Positions 51,606-58,987 of a stretch of 64,000 bases of DNA are shown in pieces. The position numbers and the translations under genes were made by a program. The notes beneath the pieces are model-generated. The model was given only the letters and a program-made list of their open reading frames with translations, searched no databases and was not told the origin of the DNA. Origin of the DNA: a virus; IMG/VR virus record IMGVR_UViG_3300024289_000023, positions 35,110-99,109 of that record, one strand, 5' to 3'. The first letter of the stretch is position 1. The number at the start of each line of letters is the position of its first letter.

Positions 51606-52598
51606 TTAATTTCTCCAATAATCGTAAATGTCTTTAGTAACTTCATATTCCATACTCTTCACTTTTCTATTCGGTTGCTTCATAGCCCAGATAAACATAC
51701 TTTCAATTAGTTCTTCAAGTTTTGTTTCATCCCTGAATTCTAACATACTTTTTGCTTTTGTATGATCACAATATGCGTGCTTAACTTCATGTCTTGGTTC
51801 ACCATGTTCAATAGGAACTTCATATCCATATTTCTTACCAATCTTCTGTACGGTTTCAGCAACCTCATTCAAAGTAAAATGTTTATCGGCACCAATATTA
51901 AAAATTTCTCCATCATATTCTGTAAGAAGTTTATCAAATGGTTCCATATAATATTTGATATCGGAGAAAGCACGAGTCTGTTCCCCATCACCATAAACAA
52001 GAATTGGTTGACCATTCAAAGTTTTGCGAATGAAAATACCAATCACATTTCGATAACGGTCCCAAATGTTTTGGTAAATTCCAAGAACATTATGAGGACG
52101 AACAATATTGTATCGAAGTCCAAACTGTTCGTGAGCTAATTTTAAATCACACTCGACAGCATACTTAGCAATACCATATGGGTCAATTGGTTGAGGACGC
52201 TTATCTTCAGTGAATGGTGGTTCTTGCTCACCATAGACTGCCATACTAGAGGTGAAAATCATTTTAGTATCGTGCTTGATACATTCATTAATTAAATTGG
52301 CAGAACAAATAAGATTGTTTCTATAGTTATAGTTTCGAATAAAAGGTGATAGTCCTTCAGCAGCATATGCAGCAAAATGCAAAAGGACATCTGGTTTATG
52401 TTCTTCGAACAATTCAACTACTTTTTTTCTCCTTTCAAGATCAAATTTTGCAAATGTAAAATTTTCTGCCTTTGGAAGAAACGCTTTATATCCACCAGAA
52501 AGATCATCAATACCTATTACCTTATGACCGTTCGCTAAAAGATGTCGAGTATAATTGGACCCAAGGAGTCCCGCGCATCCAGTAACAAATATCTTCAT
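51606..52598 (-). CDS. NAD-dependent sugar epimerase/dehydratase (SDR)
   Basis: 330 residues. KIFVTGCAGLLGSNYTRHLL (G-x-x-G-x-x-G), VIGIDDLSGG, LLHFAAYAAEG, SSMAVYGEQ, YGIAK (catalytic Tyr and Lys) and VRPHNVLGIYQN: an extended SDR like UDP-glucose 4-epimerase. The exact substrate is open. Confidence 0.9.
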   Translation of the reverse strand: MKIFVTGCAGLLGSNYTRHLLANGHKVIGIDDLSGGYKAFLPKAENFTFAKFDLERRKKVVELFEEHKPDVLLHFAAYAAEGLSPFIRNYNYRNNLICSANLINECIKHDTKMIFTSSMAVYGEQEPPFTEDKRPQPIDPYGIAKYAVECDLKLAHEQFGLRYNIVRPHNVLGIYQNIWDRYRNVIGIFIRKTLNGQPILVYGDGEQTRAFSDIKYYMEPFDKLLTEYDGEIFNIGADKHFTLNEVAETVQKIGKKYGYEVPIEHGEPRHEVKHAYCDHTKAKSMLEFRDETKLEELIESMFIWAMKQPNRKVKSMEYEVTKDIYDYWRN

Positions 52599-53446
52599 AG
52601 ATAATCTCCTTTCATTGCTTCAAATACTTTAGCAATACCTTGATCAATTGTGGTTTTAGGGGTCCACCATTTCATCAAATAGGTATCTGGTCTATTTCTT
52701 TTATCCATCTGTACACTATCTTTTTGATCAGATGGTTGAACTTTTACATCATACTTTCCGATCAAATTAAATTGTCCACAAATAATACTTGCAATGTCAA
52801 TGATTTTTGTTGACTTAAAGCTTGTAATATGAAGATTATCTTCTGAGGTAAATTCATTATAGTTTTCCATAATTGCCTCAAGTGCTTCGCAGCAGTCTTC
52901 AGCATATAGAAACTCCCGTTCTTCCTGACCATCAGTAAGCATATCAATTGCACCAGTCTCAAATCCTTTACGGATGAAGTCTGTGATAACATGTGCTTTG
53001 TCATGGTCCTTTTCGATACCATATACATTCCAGAACTTAACAATAAGTCCATTAAGAGATTTGGTATAAAGTTCTCCAACATTTTTGAGTACCCCATATG
53101 GAGAGTAACTCATGTTGCTCATTTGAGATGATGCAAATACAAATCTCTTATTATACTTTTTAAGAAGTCCAAATGCATTTGCCATCAAGCGAGCGTTATT
53201 ATCAATGAACTGGAAAGTATGTTGATACTTCTTCAGGTAACGAGACCCACCAACATCAAATGCAAGAAAGAATACAAAGTCTGCAGTCTCAATTGCATTC
53301 TCAAGATATTGATTCGGTATCACAGTCATATCATGATTGGGTGTTTCCACCTTATCAAAGTCAATAACAGTATGACCTTTTTCTCGAAGATACTCCGAAA
53401 GGTAGGCACCAATTTGCCCACTGGAACCAAGAATAGTAATTTTCAT
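52595..53446 (-). CDS. NAD-dependent epimerase/dehydratase (SDR), second
   Basis: 283 residues. KITILGSSGQIGAYLSEYLR is the nucleotide motif, FVFASSQMSN and YGVLKNVGELYTKS hold the catalytic Ser, Tyr and Lys, and FWNVYG follows. It works in sugar-nucleotide conversion; ATGA overlap on both sides. Confidence 0.88.
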   Translation of the reverse strand: MKITILGSSGQIGAYLSEYLREKGHTVIDFDKVETPNHDMTVIPNQYLENAIETADFVFFLAFDVGGSRYLKKYQHTFQFIDNNARLMANAFGLLKKYNKRFVFASSQMSNMSYSPYGVLKNVGELYTKSLNGLIVKFWNVYGIEKDHDKAHVITDFIRKGFETGAIDMLTDGQEEREFLYAEDCCEALEAIMENYNEFTSEDNLHITSFKSTKIIDIASIICGQFNLIGKYDVKVQPSDQKDSVQMDKRNRPDTYLMKWWTPKTTIDQGIAKVFEAMKGDYL

Positions 53447-54186
53447 TCTACATCAACCATAACTTCATGAGATTCAAATGTATAATCATCCGAATACTTA
53501 TCTATGTCTTCTATTAGAGTGTTCATATATCGCGTATCTTCAACCATCATATCTCTTGTCGGTTGAAGAATCATCTGATATTTTTTAAAATTATTTTCTA
53601 CCAAATATTCATCTAACTCACCACCAGTATTTGCATTTTCATAGTCATCAGATTCATCATATTCAGAATCAATGAAGACGACATTTTTAATGTGGTCACC
53701 AAGACTCTTAATAACATTAAGATCGTTACCCTGCGTGTCAGTTTTTAAGACTTCTACTACATCATAATCAATATTATCCAATATAGACTTTAAAGAAATG
53801 ACATCCACATTATACACATTTTCTGTAGAATTCTCAAACCTACCCTTTGGTTTGAGTAGTGAAGAACATCCTGGATTATTTGGCCAAACATCCCAACCAA
53901 ATCCATAAAATTCTTTTGTAGTTGGTTCTTCAACATTATCAATTGCAGCTTCGATAAGATAGAATCTATCTCCACCTCTTGTTCTAACTAAAAGTTCCTT
54001 TAGGGAAGAACAATTTTCTGGGTGGGGTTCAATACCAATAACAAAAACATCATCAATAAAATTAATCCATCGTTTAGATCTTCCCATATCACAGGAAAGA
54101 CCCACATCAATTCTAAGTTTTAGTCCAGATTTAAGTTTTTGATTAATATAATCAAAGTCGATATCCAAATCATTCTTTACTGTCAC
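53443..54186 (-). CDS. FkbM-family methyltransferase
   Basis: 247 residues. LRIDVGLSCDMGRSKRWI, VIGIEPHPENCSSLKELL, VDVISLKSILD and VLKTDTQGNDLNVIKSL are FkbM marks. O-methylates sugars in many O-antigen clusters. Overlaps the GDP-mannose epimerase gene by 17 nt. Confidence 0.9.
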   Translation of the reverse strand: MTVKNDLDIDFDYINQKLKSGLKLRIDVGLSCDMGRSKRWINFIDDVFVIGIEPHPENCSSLKELLVRTRGGDRFYLIEAAIDNVEEPTTKEFYGFGWDVWPNNPGCSSLLKPKGRFENSTENVYNVDVISLKSILDNIDYDVVEVLKTDTQGNDLNVIKSLGDHIKNVVFIDSEYDESDDYENANTGGELDEYLVENNFKKYQMILQPTRDMMVEDTRYMNTLIEDIDKYSDDYTFESHEVMVDVE

Positions 54187-55282
54187 CTTTCACCTCTTCC
54201 ACCTTTTTCATTTGCGTATTAATCCACTCATAAGTCTTGCGGATACCTTCTTCCAGAGTCTGTGAATAATCCCAACCAAGTTTTTCGCGAATCAAATCAT
54301 TATTTGAATTGCGTCCACGAACTCCAAGAGGACCATCAATATGATTCTTCTCTACGACTTTACCTGCAACTTTAGCAGCAGTATCTACGAGTTGATTAAT
54401 GGTTACCATTTCTTCGGAACCAATATTAACAGGTCCGATGAAATCACTATTCATCATTCTGCGGGTTGCTTCGATGCATTCATCAATATACAGGAAGGAA
54501 CGAGTTTGTAGCCCGTCTCCCCACACCTCGATGGTTCCACCTTCCTCTGAAAGGTAGGCAACTTTACGACAGATTGCTGCGGGTGCTTTTTCTCTACCAC
54601 CAGTCCAGGTTCCTTCAGGTCCAAAGATATTATGATACCTAGCAACCCGCACAGGAATACCATAGTTGCGGTGATAAGCGAAGAAGAGTCTCTCTGAGAA
54701 GAGTTTTTCCCAACCATACTCGGAATCTGGGTTAGCAGGATAAGCGGACTCTTCACGACAATCGGGATTGTCTGGATCTAATTGATTATGTTCTGGATAC
54801 ATACAAGCAGATCCAGAATAGAAAATTTTAGTTTTATAATCTAATACTGGGCGAACACAAGCGGTGCCATTATCAACACCATCAAAAGTTTCATTCAATT
54901 GACGCTGTGCTTCAAGAACATTTAAGTTGATGGTTGCAGAGTTGTGCATAATATCAGCATCATTTTCTCCAGTGAAAACAAATCCTGCACCGCCCATATC
55001 AGCAGCGAACTGATAGATTTCATGGAAGGGTAGAATATATCGATAAGGAACTGAGTTATAAAAGTTTCCTTGCTCTCCTTTAAATTCAAGAACACGGCGA
55101 ACAAAGTTCATATCCCTCAGGTCTCCCTGAATGAATTCATCTGCTTCAGAAATTGAAAATTCTGGATACTTGAGGTCTACACCACGCACCCAATAACCTT
55201 CAGACTTTAATCTTCTTACCATATGACTTCCAATAAAGCCACCAGCACCTAACACAAGTGCCGTTTTCTTGTACTCACTCAT
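54170..55282 (-). CDS. GDP-mannose 3,5-epimerase-like
   Basis: 370 residues from ATG at 55282 (MSEYKKTALVLGAGG); 46 codons in front are read-through of the leader. Highly similar in pattern to plant GME: SGSACMYPEHNQ, SEYGWEKLFSERLFFAYHRN, RYHNIFGPEGTWTGGREKAP, WGDGLQTRSFLYIDECIEAT and GPLGVRGRNSNNDLIREKLG. GME makes GDP-L-galactose/GDP-L-gulose. It is the first gene of the glycan operon, behind a promoter/terminator unit. Confidence 0.92.
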   Translation of the reverse strand: MSEYKKTALVLGAGGFIGSHMVRRLKSEGYWVRGVDLKYPEFSISEADEFIQGDLRDMNFVRRVLEFKGEQGNFYNSVPYRYILPFHEIYQFAADMGGAGFVFTGENDADIMHNSATINLNVLEAQRQLNETFDGVDNGTACVRPVLDYKTKIFYSGSACMYPEHNQLDPDNPDCREESAYPANPDSEYGWEKLFSERLFFAYHRNYGIPVRVARYHNIFGPEGTWTGGREKAPAAICRKVAYLSEEGGTIEVWGDGLQTRSFLYIDECIEATRRMMNSDFIGPVNIGSEEMVTINQLVDTAAKVAGKVVEKNHIDGPLGVRGRNSNNDLIREKLGWDYSQTLEEGIRKTYEWINTQMKKVEEVKGDSKE

Positions 55283-55308
55283 AGACCAATAAATTTCTCT
55301 TAGTATAT

Positions 55309-55345
55309 AGTATACAAAAAAAGAGGAGTTTATGCAACTCCTCTT
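55309..55345 (-). terminator. Terminator with a promoter inside it, ahead of the glycan operon
   Basis: Stem AAGAGGAGTT / AACTCCTCTT, loop of 5, T-run of seven. TTGCAT (55337-55332) spans the loop, and 17 nt later TATACT (55314-55309) follows. The 21-gene glycan operon begins behind it. Confidence 0.75.
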
Positions 55346-55481
55346 ATGTAACTCAGGCTCGCCACTTGCCCTTTGACTGGAGGCAAGAAACCAGGCGGGA
55401 GAGAGTCCCATCCGCACCAATTGCCCTTGAGAGAGGCAATAAACTCATAATAGGGTCATTTTGACTCCACCAGTATAAGTT
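55346..55481 (-). other. GC-rich structured stretch without a convincing gene
   Basis: This lies between the membrane protein gene and the terminator. It holds paired TTGCC...GGCAA segments twice, a GCGG...CCGC pair and a GGGACTCTCTCCC-like pair. It is clearly richer in G+C than its surroundings. A 31-codon frame (MSLLPLSRAIGADGTLSRLV) exists but has no support. It may be a small RNA or a long structured 3' end that finishes at the terminator. Confidence 0.4.
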
Positions 55482-55718
55482 TTAAGTCGTTCCAGGACTA
55501 AAGAAAAGTTGGGTTAACTTTGATATCTCGGTAATACCAAAGAATGCACATAAGAATAGTACATCCCAAAGTTTAAGTTTAATAGCAAAGGGTACTGTGA
55601 GTAATCCTCCAACAACCTTTATCATTAAACCATATTTAAATTCTCCCCATAGCATAGTTTGATAACCAATTATGAGGAGAATGTTTCCAATCCAACGAAG
55701 TAGATCAGATTTTGCCAT
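55482..55718 (-). CDS. Small membrane protein
   Basis: 78 residues with three hydrophobic segments (LRWIGNILLIIGYQTML, KVVGGLLTVPFAIKL, LWDVLFLCAFFGI). The end LFFSPGTT and the following bases resemble the end of the upstream gene (SPGMT). Unknown function. Confidence 0.65.
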   Translation of the reverse strand: MAKSDLLRWIGNILLIIGYQTMLWGEFKYGLMIKVVGGLLTVPFAIKLKLWDVLFLCAFFGITEISKLTQLFFSPGTT

Positions 55719-55746
55719 AAGGGGTTGCTCCCGACCAGTGCGCTTT

Positions 55747-56403
55747 TTAAGTCATCCCGGGACTTTCACCCATCATTGGACCATGCATATACTTGAGATT
55801 AAAAGTCATAACATATCTATCAAAATCAGAATTGCTTTCTTCTGTTTTGTGATTTACCCATCCAGGAAAGATTACAAGTTCATTTGTTTTAACAGGAACT
55901 TCAATCCAAGGATACTGATATTTTACTTGTTTAGAGAAAGCAGATTCTACGACATCATTTGCCCTATGATATTCTAATGGATCTCTTATCAAGAGATTTC
56001 CACTATTTGGTGGACAATGAAGGTAAGAACTAACAACAATATCAACAAATTGATGCTTGTGTTCTACAGTTCTTCCCCCTTTAGAATGACGATTAATCCA
56101 AGAATTTGCTACTTCAATTGGTTGATTGGAGAGACCAAATTCTTTGAGAATGTAAGGCATATTTGCATTCAAAAATTGAATGTATTTCCTATTCTCTGTC
56201 CAAGTATGAGGTTGCCCATTGATATTATGTATAACAGTAGATGTTGCTTCTCCTTTTTCTAAGGGTACTTGTTCTTTTTGATTTTTAGAATAGTCTACTG
56301 TCTCATCCGCTTTTGCTTTTAGACTATATTCGAAATTAAAATCGTAATAAAGTTTAATAGCTACTTCGGAACAAATTTTTATTCGTTCAATATGATTTAA
56401 CAT
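55747..56403 (-). CDS. 2OG-Fe(II) oxygenase family protein
   Basis: 218 residues. SWINRHSKGGRTVEHKHQFV and SSYLHCPPNSGNLLIRDP give the N-terminal iron ligands, and VIFPGWVNHKTEESNSDFDR the distal His and the Arg for 2-oxoglutarate. Such proteins are numerous in cyanophages; substrates are unknown. Ends SPGMT just before a repeat shared with the next gene. Confidence 0.88.
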   Translation of the reverse strand: MLNHIERIKICSEVAIKLYYDFNFEYSLKAKADETVDYSKNQKEQVPLEKGEATSTVIHNINGQPHTWTENRKYIQFLNANMPYILKEFGLSNQPIEVANSWINRHSKGGRTVEHKHQFVDIVVSSYLHCPPNSGNLLIRDPLEYHRANDVVESAFSKQVKYQYPWIEVPVKTNELVIFPGWVNHKTEESNSDFDRYVMTFNLKYMHGPMMGESPGMT

Positions 56404-56408
56404 TTTAA

Positions 56409-56657
56409 TTAATCTTCATCGTCTTTCACATAACAAGGAACACGGTCTGGGTCCAACCATTTAGCATATTCAATATCCTCCATTGCAGTAGAGCATTGTA
56501 GAACATTATCAAAAAGATAAATGTCATTCCAGCGTTTGGTGTACTCATTTTGTTTTTGGAGACGGTAATCGGGTTTACCGTTAATCTCAAGAATACCAAC
56601 TTCTACGAAGCGATATCCTTCTCGTTCCAAAAGAACCTTAGGAAGTCGTGTTGTCAT
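56409..56657 (-). CDS. Conserved small protein, unknown
   Basis: 82 residues: LPKVLLEREGYRFVEVGILE, YTKRWNDIYLFDNVLQCSTA and an acidic end (YVKDDED). ATGA overlap with the gene before it. No domain recognised. Confidence 0.65.
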   Translation of the reverse strand: MTTRLPKVLLEREGYRFVEVGILEINGKPDYRLQKQNEYTKRWNDIYLFDNVLQCSTAMEDIEYAKWLDPDRVPCYVKDDED

Positions 56658-56869
56658 GCAACTTCAACGGATTCAAGATCAGCAAGAACATATTCCATAA
56701 GCATCTCATAATCATCCAGTGGATCACCAGAGAATACTACACCCTCATTCTCATAAAAACGACGAACCTTTTTATAGAGTTTAGGATTCTTTACATCAAG
56801 GTAGAAGTCACCGTTTGCTGCACCACGAAGGGTTTGAACGTCTTTCTTGAATTTTGCTGTGAGAGTCAT
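56654..56869 (-). CDS. Conserved small protein, unknown
   Basis: 71 residues: MTLTAKFKKDVQTLRGAANG, YENEGVVFSGDPLDDYEMLM, acidic end. First gene behind a TTGACA-18-TATAAT promoter. No domain recognised. Confidence 0.68.
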   Translation of the reverse strand: MTLTAKFKKDVQTLRGAANGDFYLDVKNPKLYKKVRRFYENEGVVFSGDPLDDYEMLMEYVLADLESVEVA

Positions 56870-56891
56870 TGTTTTGAATGTTGACCTTAGT

Positions 56892-56921
56892 ATTATAAGG
56901 GTTTGACAGGTAATCTGTCAA
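56892..56921 (-). promoter_or_regulatory. Sigma70-type promoter behind tRNA(CAT)
   Basis: TTGACA (56921-56916), 18-nt spacer, TATAAT (56897-56892). It starts 1 nt after the tRNA end and drives 56869-56654 and on. Confidence 0.8.
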
Positions 56922-56922
56922 G

Positions 56923-56995
56923 TGCTCCTTGCGTGGATCGAACACGCCTCAGGCGAATTATGAGTTCGCTGCATTCACCAGATTGCTAAAGGAGC
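56923..56995 (-). tRNA. tRNA with CAT anticodon (Met or Ile2)
   Basis: 73 nt. Acceptor GCTCCTT/AAGGAGC, discriminator A; anticodon arm GCGAA-CTCATAA-TTCGC; T arm with TTCGATC. CAT can be elongator Met or, if lysidine-modified, Ile for AUA. No encoded CCA. Confidence 0.9.
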
Positions 56996-56999
56996 AAGG

Positions 57000-57087
57000 T
57001 ACGAGTGGGTGGATTCGAACCACCTCAAAGCCGCTAATCTGGCGGAAAGAGTTTATAAGACTCCTCTGACTACCAAGTCTCACTCGC
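57000..57087 (-). tRNA. Type II tRNA with anticodon reading TAT (Leu-like body)
   Basis: 88 nt. Acceptor GCGAGTG/CACTCGT, discriminator A, anticodon arm GGAGT-CTTATAA-ACTCT, a long variable arm with CCGC/GCGG, T arm GGTGG-TTCGAAT-CCACC. The body is of the Leu kind (long arm, A73), but the loop gives TAT where a Leu tRNA would have TAA. See findings. Confidence 0.8.
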
Positions 57088-57092
57088 TTAAA

Positions 57093-57118
57093 TTCAGGTC
57101 TATTATAGAGGACCTGAA
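57093..57118. promoter_or_regulatory. Inverted repeat around a -10 box
   Basis: TTCAGGTC-N10-GACCTGAA, 8-bp arms. The 10-nt centre holds the TATAAT of the tRNA promoter, and the repeat lies 9 nt after the Phd-like antitoxin stop. Confidence 0.55.
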
Positions 57119-57130
57119 ACTCTGTGTCAA
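57102..57130 (-). promoter_or_regulatory. Sigma70 promoter of the tRNA pair
   Basis: TTGACA (57130-57125), 17-nt spacer, TATAAT (57107-57102): perfect consensus, 15 nt before the 5' end of the type II tRNA. The -35 overlaps the antitoxin stop. Confidence 0.85.
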
Positions 57131-57357
57131 CAACCTTCTTCGTGGTCGGTATGTATTCGTATCACATCGTCGTCCACTTTAGATTCTACTGCAAACTTTA
57201 TGGTTTCGTTGTATGGAACTATCACTGCGTTTCTTTCTCCGTCAGTAATGACAAATGATTCACCATTTTCTACTCTTTCTATTAGGTTGTCAAAATCTTC
57301 TTGAAACTCTTGAACTGTAAACTTTTGGAGATCTGAAAGTTCTGGATACATTTTCAT
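57127..57357 (-). CDS. Phd/YefM-like antitoxin, without a visible toxin
   Basis: 76 residues. KFTVQEFQEDFDNLIERVEN followed by GESFVITDGERNAVIVPYNE is the DNA-binding/dimer part of Phd-type antitoxins. The C-terminal toxin-binding tail is short and acidic. No toxin gene lies next to it; tRNAs are on both sides. It could counter a host toxin or act as a repressor. Confidence 0.75.
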   Translation of the reverse strand: MKMYPELSDLQKFTVQEFQEDFDNLIERVENGESFVITDGERNAVIVPYNETIKFAVESKVDDDVIRIHTDHEEGC

Positions 57358-57375
57358 AAAGTGAAGTTTTATGAG

Positions 57376-57451
57376 TCCGGATATTCAGATTTGAACTGAA
57401 ATTATTCCTGCTCCCAAAGCAGGTGCCATGACCAAGTTAGGCGATATCCGG
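57376..57451 (-). tRNA. tRNA-Pro (TGG)
   Basis: 76 nt. Acceptor CCGGATA/TATCCGG, discriminator A, anticodon arm CCTGC-TTTGGGA-GCAGG, T arm TTCAG-TTCAAAT-CTGAA. Confidence 0.93.
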
Positions 57452-57568
57452 TTATTTGTTTTTATGTATAAACATAATACCAGCGAATGGTACGATTGTC
57501 AACCCACATCCACAAAGAAAAAGAAAGAAAGGACTTGCTGCTAGGGTTTCAACCAAGTGGAAAATCAT
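57452..57568 (-). CDS. Small hydrophobic peptide overlapping a promoter
   Basis: 38 residues (MIFHLVETLAASPFFLFLCG, then hydrophobic). ATGA overlap with the upstream gene supports it, but its sequence also holds the TTGACA/TATTAT promoter for tRNA-Pro. Weak. Confidence 0.35.
   Translation of the reverse strand: MIFHLVETLAASPFFLFLCGCGLTIVPFAGIMFIHKNK
57474..57502 (-). promoter_or_regulatory. Sigma70-type promoter of tRNA-Pro
   Basis: TTGACA (57502-57497), 17-nt spacer, TATTAT (57479-57474), 23 nt before the tRNA-Pro 5' end. Confidence 0.75.
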
Positions 57569-57792
57569 CTTCCTCTCCAGTTCTTGTATTCATAATACAT
57601 GTATTGGTCTGCTTCGTCAAGCCCCTGTAAAGGAGCTTGACAATCCCAATATGACCATTCAATACAGAACTGTTTAATATGTATATCATTAGAAGCAGTT
57701 TTTACTCCATACATTCTTGAAAAGGCAGACATTGCAAACCAATATCTCTGCCTAATGTGCGGTTCCATTTCCCTTATAGTCTTTGGAGTCAT
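57565..57792 (-). CDS. Small conserved protein, unknown
   Basis: 75 residues from ATG at 57792 (MTPKTIREMEPHIRQRYWFA), inside the end of the upstream gene. Aromatic-rich (EWSYWDCQ, QYMYYEYKNWRGR). No domain recognised. Confidence 0.65.
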   Translation of the reverse strand: MTPKTIREMEPHIRQRYWFAMSAFSRMYGVKTASNDIHIKQFCIEWSYWDCQAPLQGLDEADQYMYYEYKNWRGR

Positions 57793-57871
57793 AGTATCCG
57801 CCTCTTGTTCCGAAATAGAGTGTAGATAATACAAATGGAATAGCAACAAAAATAAGTGCTTTACCTAACAT
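57752..57871 (-). CDS. Small single-pass membrane protein
   Basis: 39 residues: MLGKALIFVAIPFVLSTLYF, then a polar tail (GTRGGYYDSKDYKGNGTAH). It overlaps the end of gnd by 11 nt and the next gene by 41 nt. The pattern is familiar from cyanophages; role unknown. Confidence 0.6.
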   Translation of the reverse strand: MLGKALIFVAIPFVLSTLYFGTRGGYYDSKDYKGNGTAH

Positions 57872-58895
57872 GATGACCACCAAACATATAACGCATTCCG
57901 TTCAGGATTTTTGCTCCAAATGATCCGAGATTGCGTGAGTTAAATCTTTCAAATAGTGCCGTAGTAATAACAGGAGCGGGAACCCCCAAGTCCACAGCGG
58001 CAGAAACAGTCCAACGACCCTCACCGCTATCGGATACTCCTCCAGAGAAGCGTTTAAGGCTACCATCCCTGCGTAGCACATCAGCAGTAAGATCGAGTAA
58101 CCAACTACCAACCACGCTACCGCGACGCCATAACTCAGCCACCTCAGCAACATCAATGTCGTAACAATAACTTTCTGGGTCTGCCATAGGAGCAACTTCA
58201 GCATCTCCTTCTTTGACATACTGTGCTCCGTTATTTGCGTTCTTTAAGATATTAAATCCTTCAGCATATGCCTGCATCATTCCATATTCAATTCCATTGT
58301 GAACCATCTTCACAAAATGTCCAGCACCAGGACCACCACAATGTAACCAACCAAACTCAGCAGAAGTTACATCCGAGTCATACTGAGTCCTGGGGGCAGC
58401 GTTGATTCCTGGGGCAAGGGCATCAAAAATCCTCGCACAAGTGGCGACCGCAGTATTTCCGCCACCAACCATAAGACAGTATCCACGATCCAAACCATAA
58501 ACACCGCCGCTAGTACCACAATCAATATATTGGATACCAAGTTTTGCCAGACGCTCTGCTCTTTTCCGACTGTCTTTAAAATTGCTATTGCCATGATCAA
58601 TAATAATATCTCCTTCACCACAATATCGTAGTAACTCATTGATCGTTTCCTCTACTGTTTCGGATGGAACAACCATTTGAAAAATACCTGGTTGTTGTCT
58701 ACCGTTTTTATTTTGTTTAACTACTTTAACAAGGCTTTCAATATCAGTCGTAATTCCATTAACAAATCCCTTTTCAAAAGCTTCGTTTGCTTTCTCATAA
58801 TTTCTTCTATATCCCCAAACCTCTATACCCGATTTCATCATGCGGCGAGACATACCTTCGCCCATTCTTCCTAAACCGATTAATCCTACTTTCAT
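57861..58895 (-). CDS. gnd: 6-phosphogluconate dehydrogenase (short form)
   Basis: 344 residues from ATG at 58895. VGLIGLGRMGEGMSRRMMKS binds NAD(P); IIDHGNSNFKDSRKRAERL, YIDCGTSGGVYGLDRGYCLM, HCGGPGAGHFVKMVHNGIEY hold the catalytic Lys and substrate residues. It feeds the pentose phosphate pathway, giving reductant and ribose for phage DNA. ATGA overlap with the small gene before it. Confidence 0.95.
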   Translation of the reverse strand: MKVGLIGLGRMGEGMSRRMMKSGIEVWGYRRNYEKANEAFEKGFVNGITTDIESLVKVVKQNKNGRQQPGIFQMVVPSETVEETINELLRYCGEGDIIIDHGNSNFKDSRKRAERLAKLGIQYIDCGTSGGVYGLDRGYCLMVGGGNTAVATCARIFDALAPGINAAPRTQYDSDVTSAEFGWLHCGGPGAGHFVKMVHNGIEYGMMQAYAEGFNILKNANNGAQYVKEGDAEVAPMADPESYCYDIDVAEVAELWRRGSVVGSWLLDLTADVLRRDGSLKRFSGGVSDSGEGRWTVSAAVDLGVPAPVITTALFERFNSRNLGSFGAKILNGMRYMFGGHHVR

Positions 58896-58987
58896 AAAAC
58901 CTCTGGATATGCGTGCGTAAGTCCCCAATATATAAAAAGTCCAATTGAACCAAACAAAGTCATTGAAGTGAATATTAACCTAATCAT
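58892..58987 (-). CDS. Very small membrane peptide before gnd
   Basis: 31 residues (MIRLIFTSMTLFGSIGLFIY, then polar). ATGA overlap with gnd. Translation is probable by packing. Confidence 0.5.
   Translation of the reverse strand: MIRLIFTSMTLFGSIGLFIYWGLTHAYPEVL

Noticed and set aside
55282-55420. 46-codon N-terminal extension of the GDP-mannose epimerase
   Set aside because: It passes through the terminator and promoter and the GC-rich stretch; the family start is at the Rossmann fold (ATG 55282).
55349-55441. 31-codon frame in the GC-rich stretch
   Set aside because: No ribosome site, no overlap with neighbours, composition explained by paired segments.
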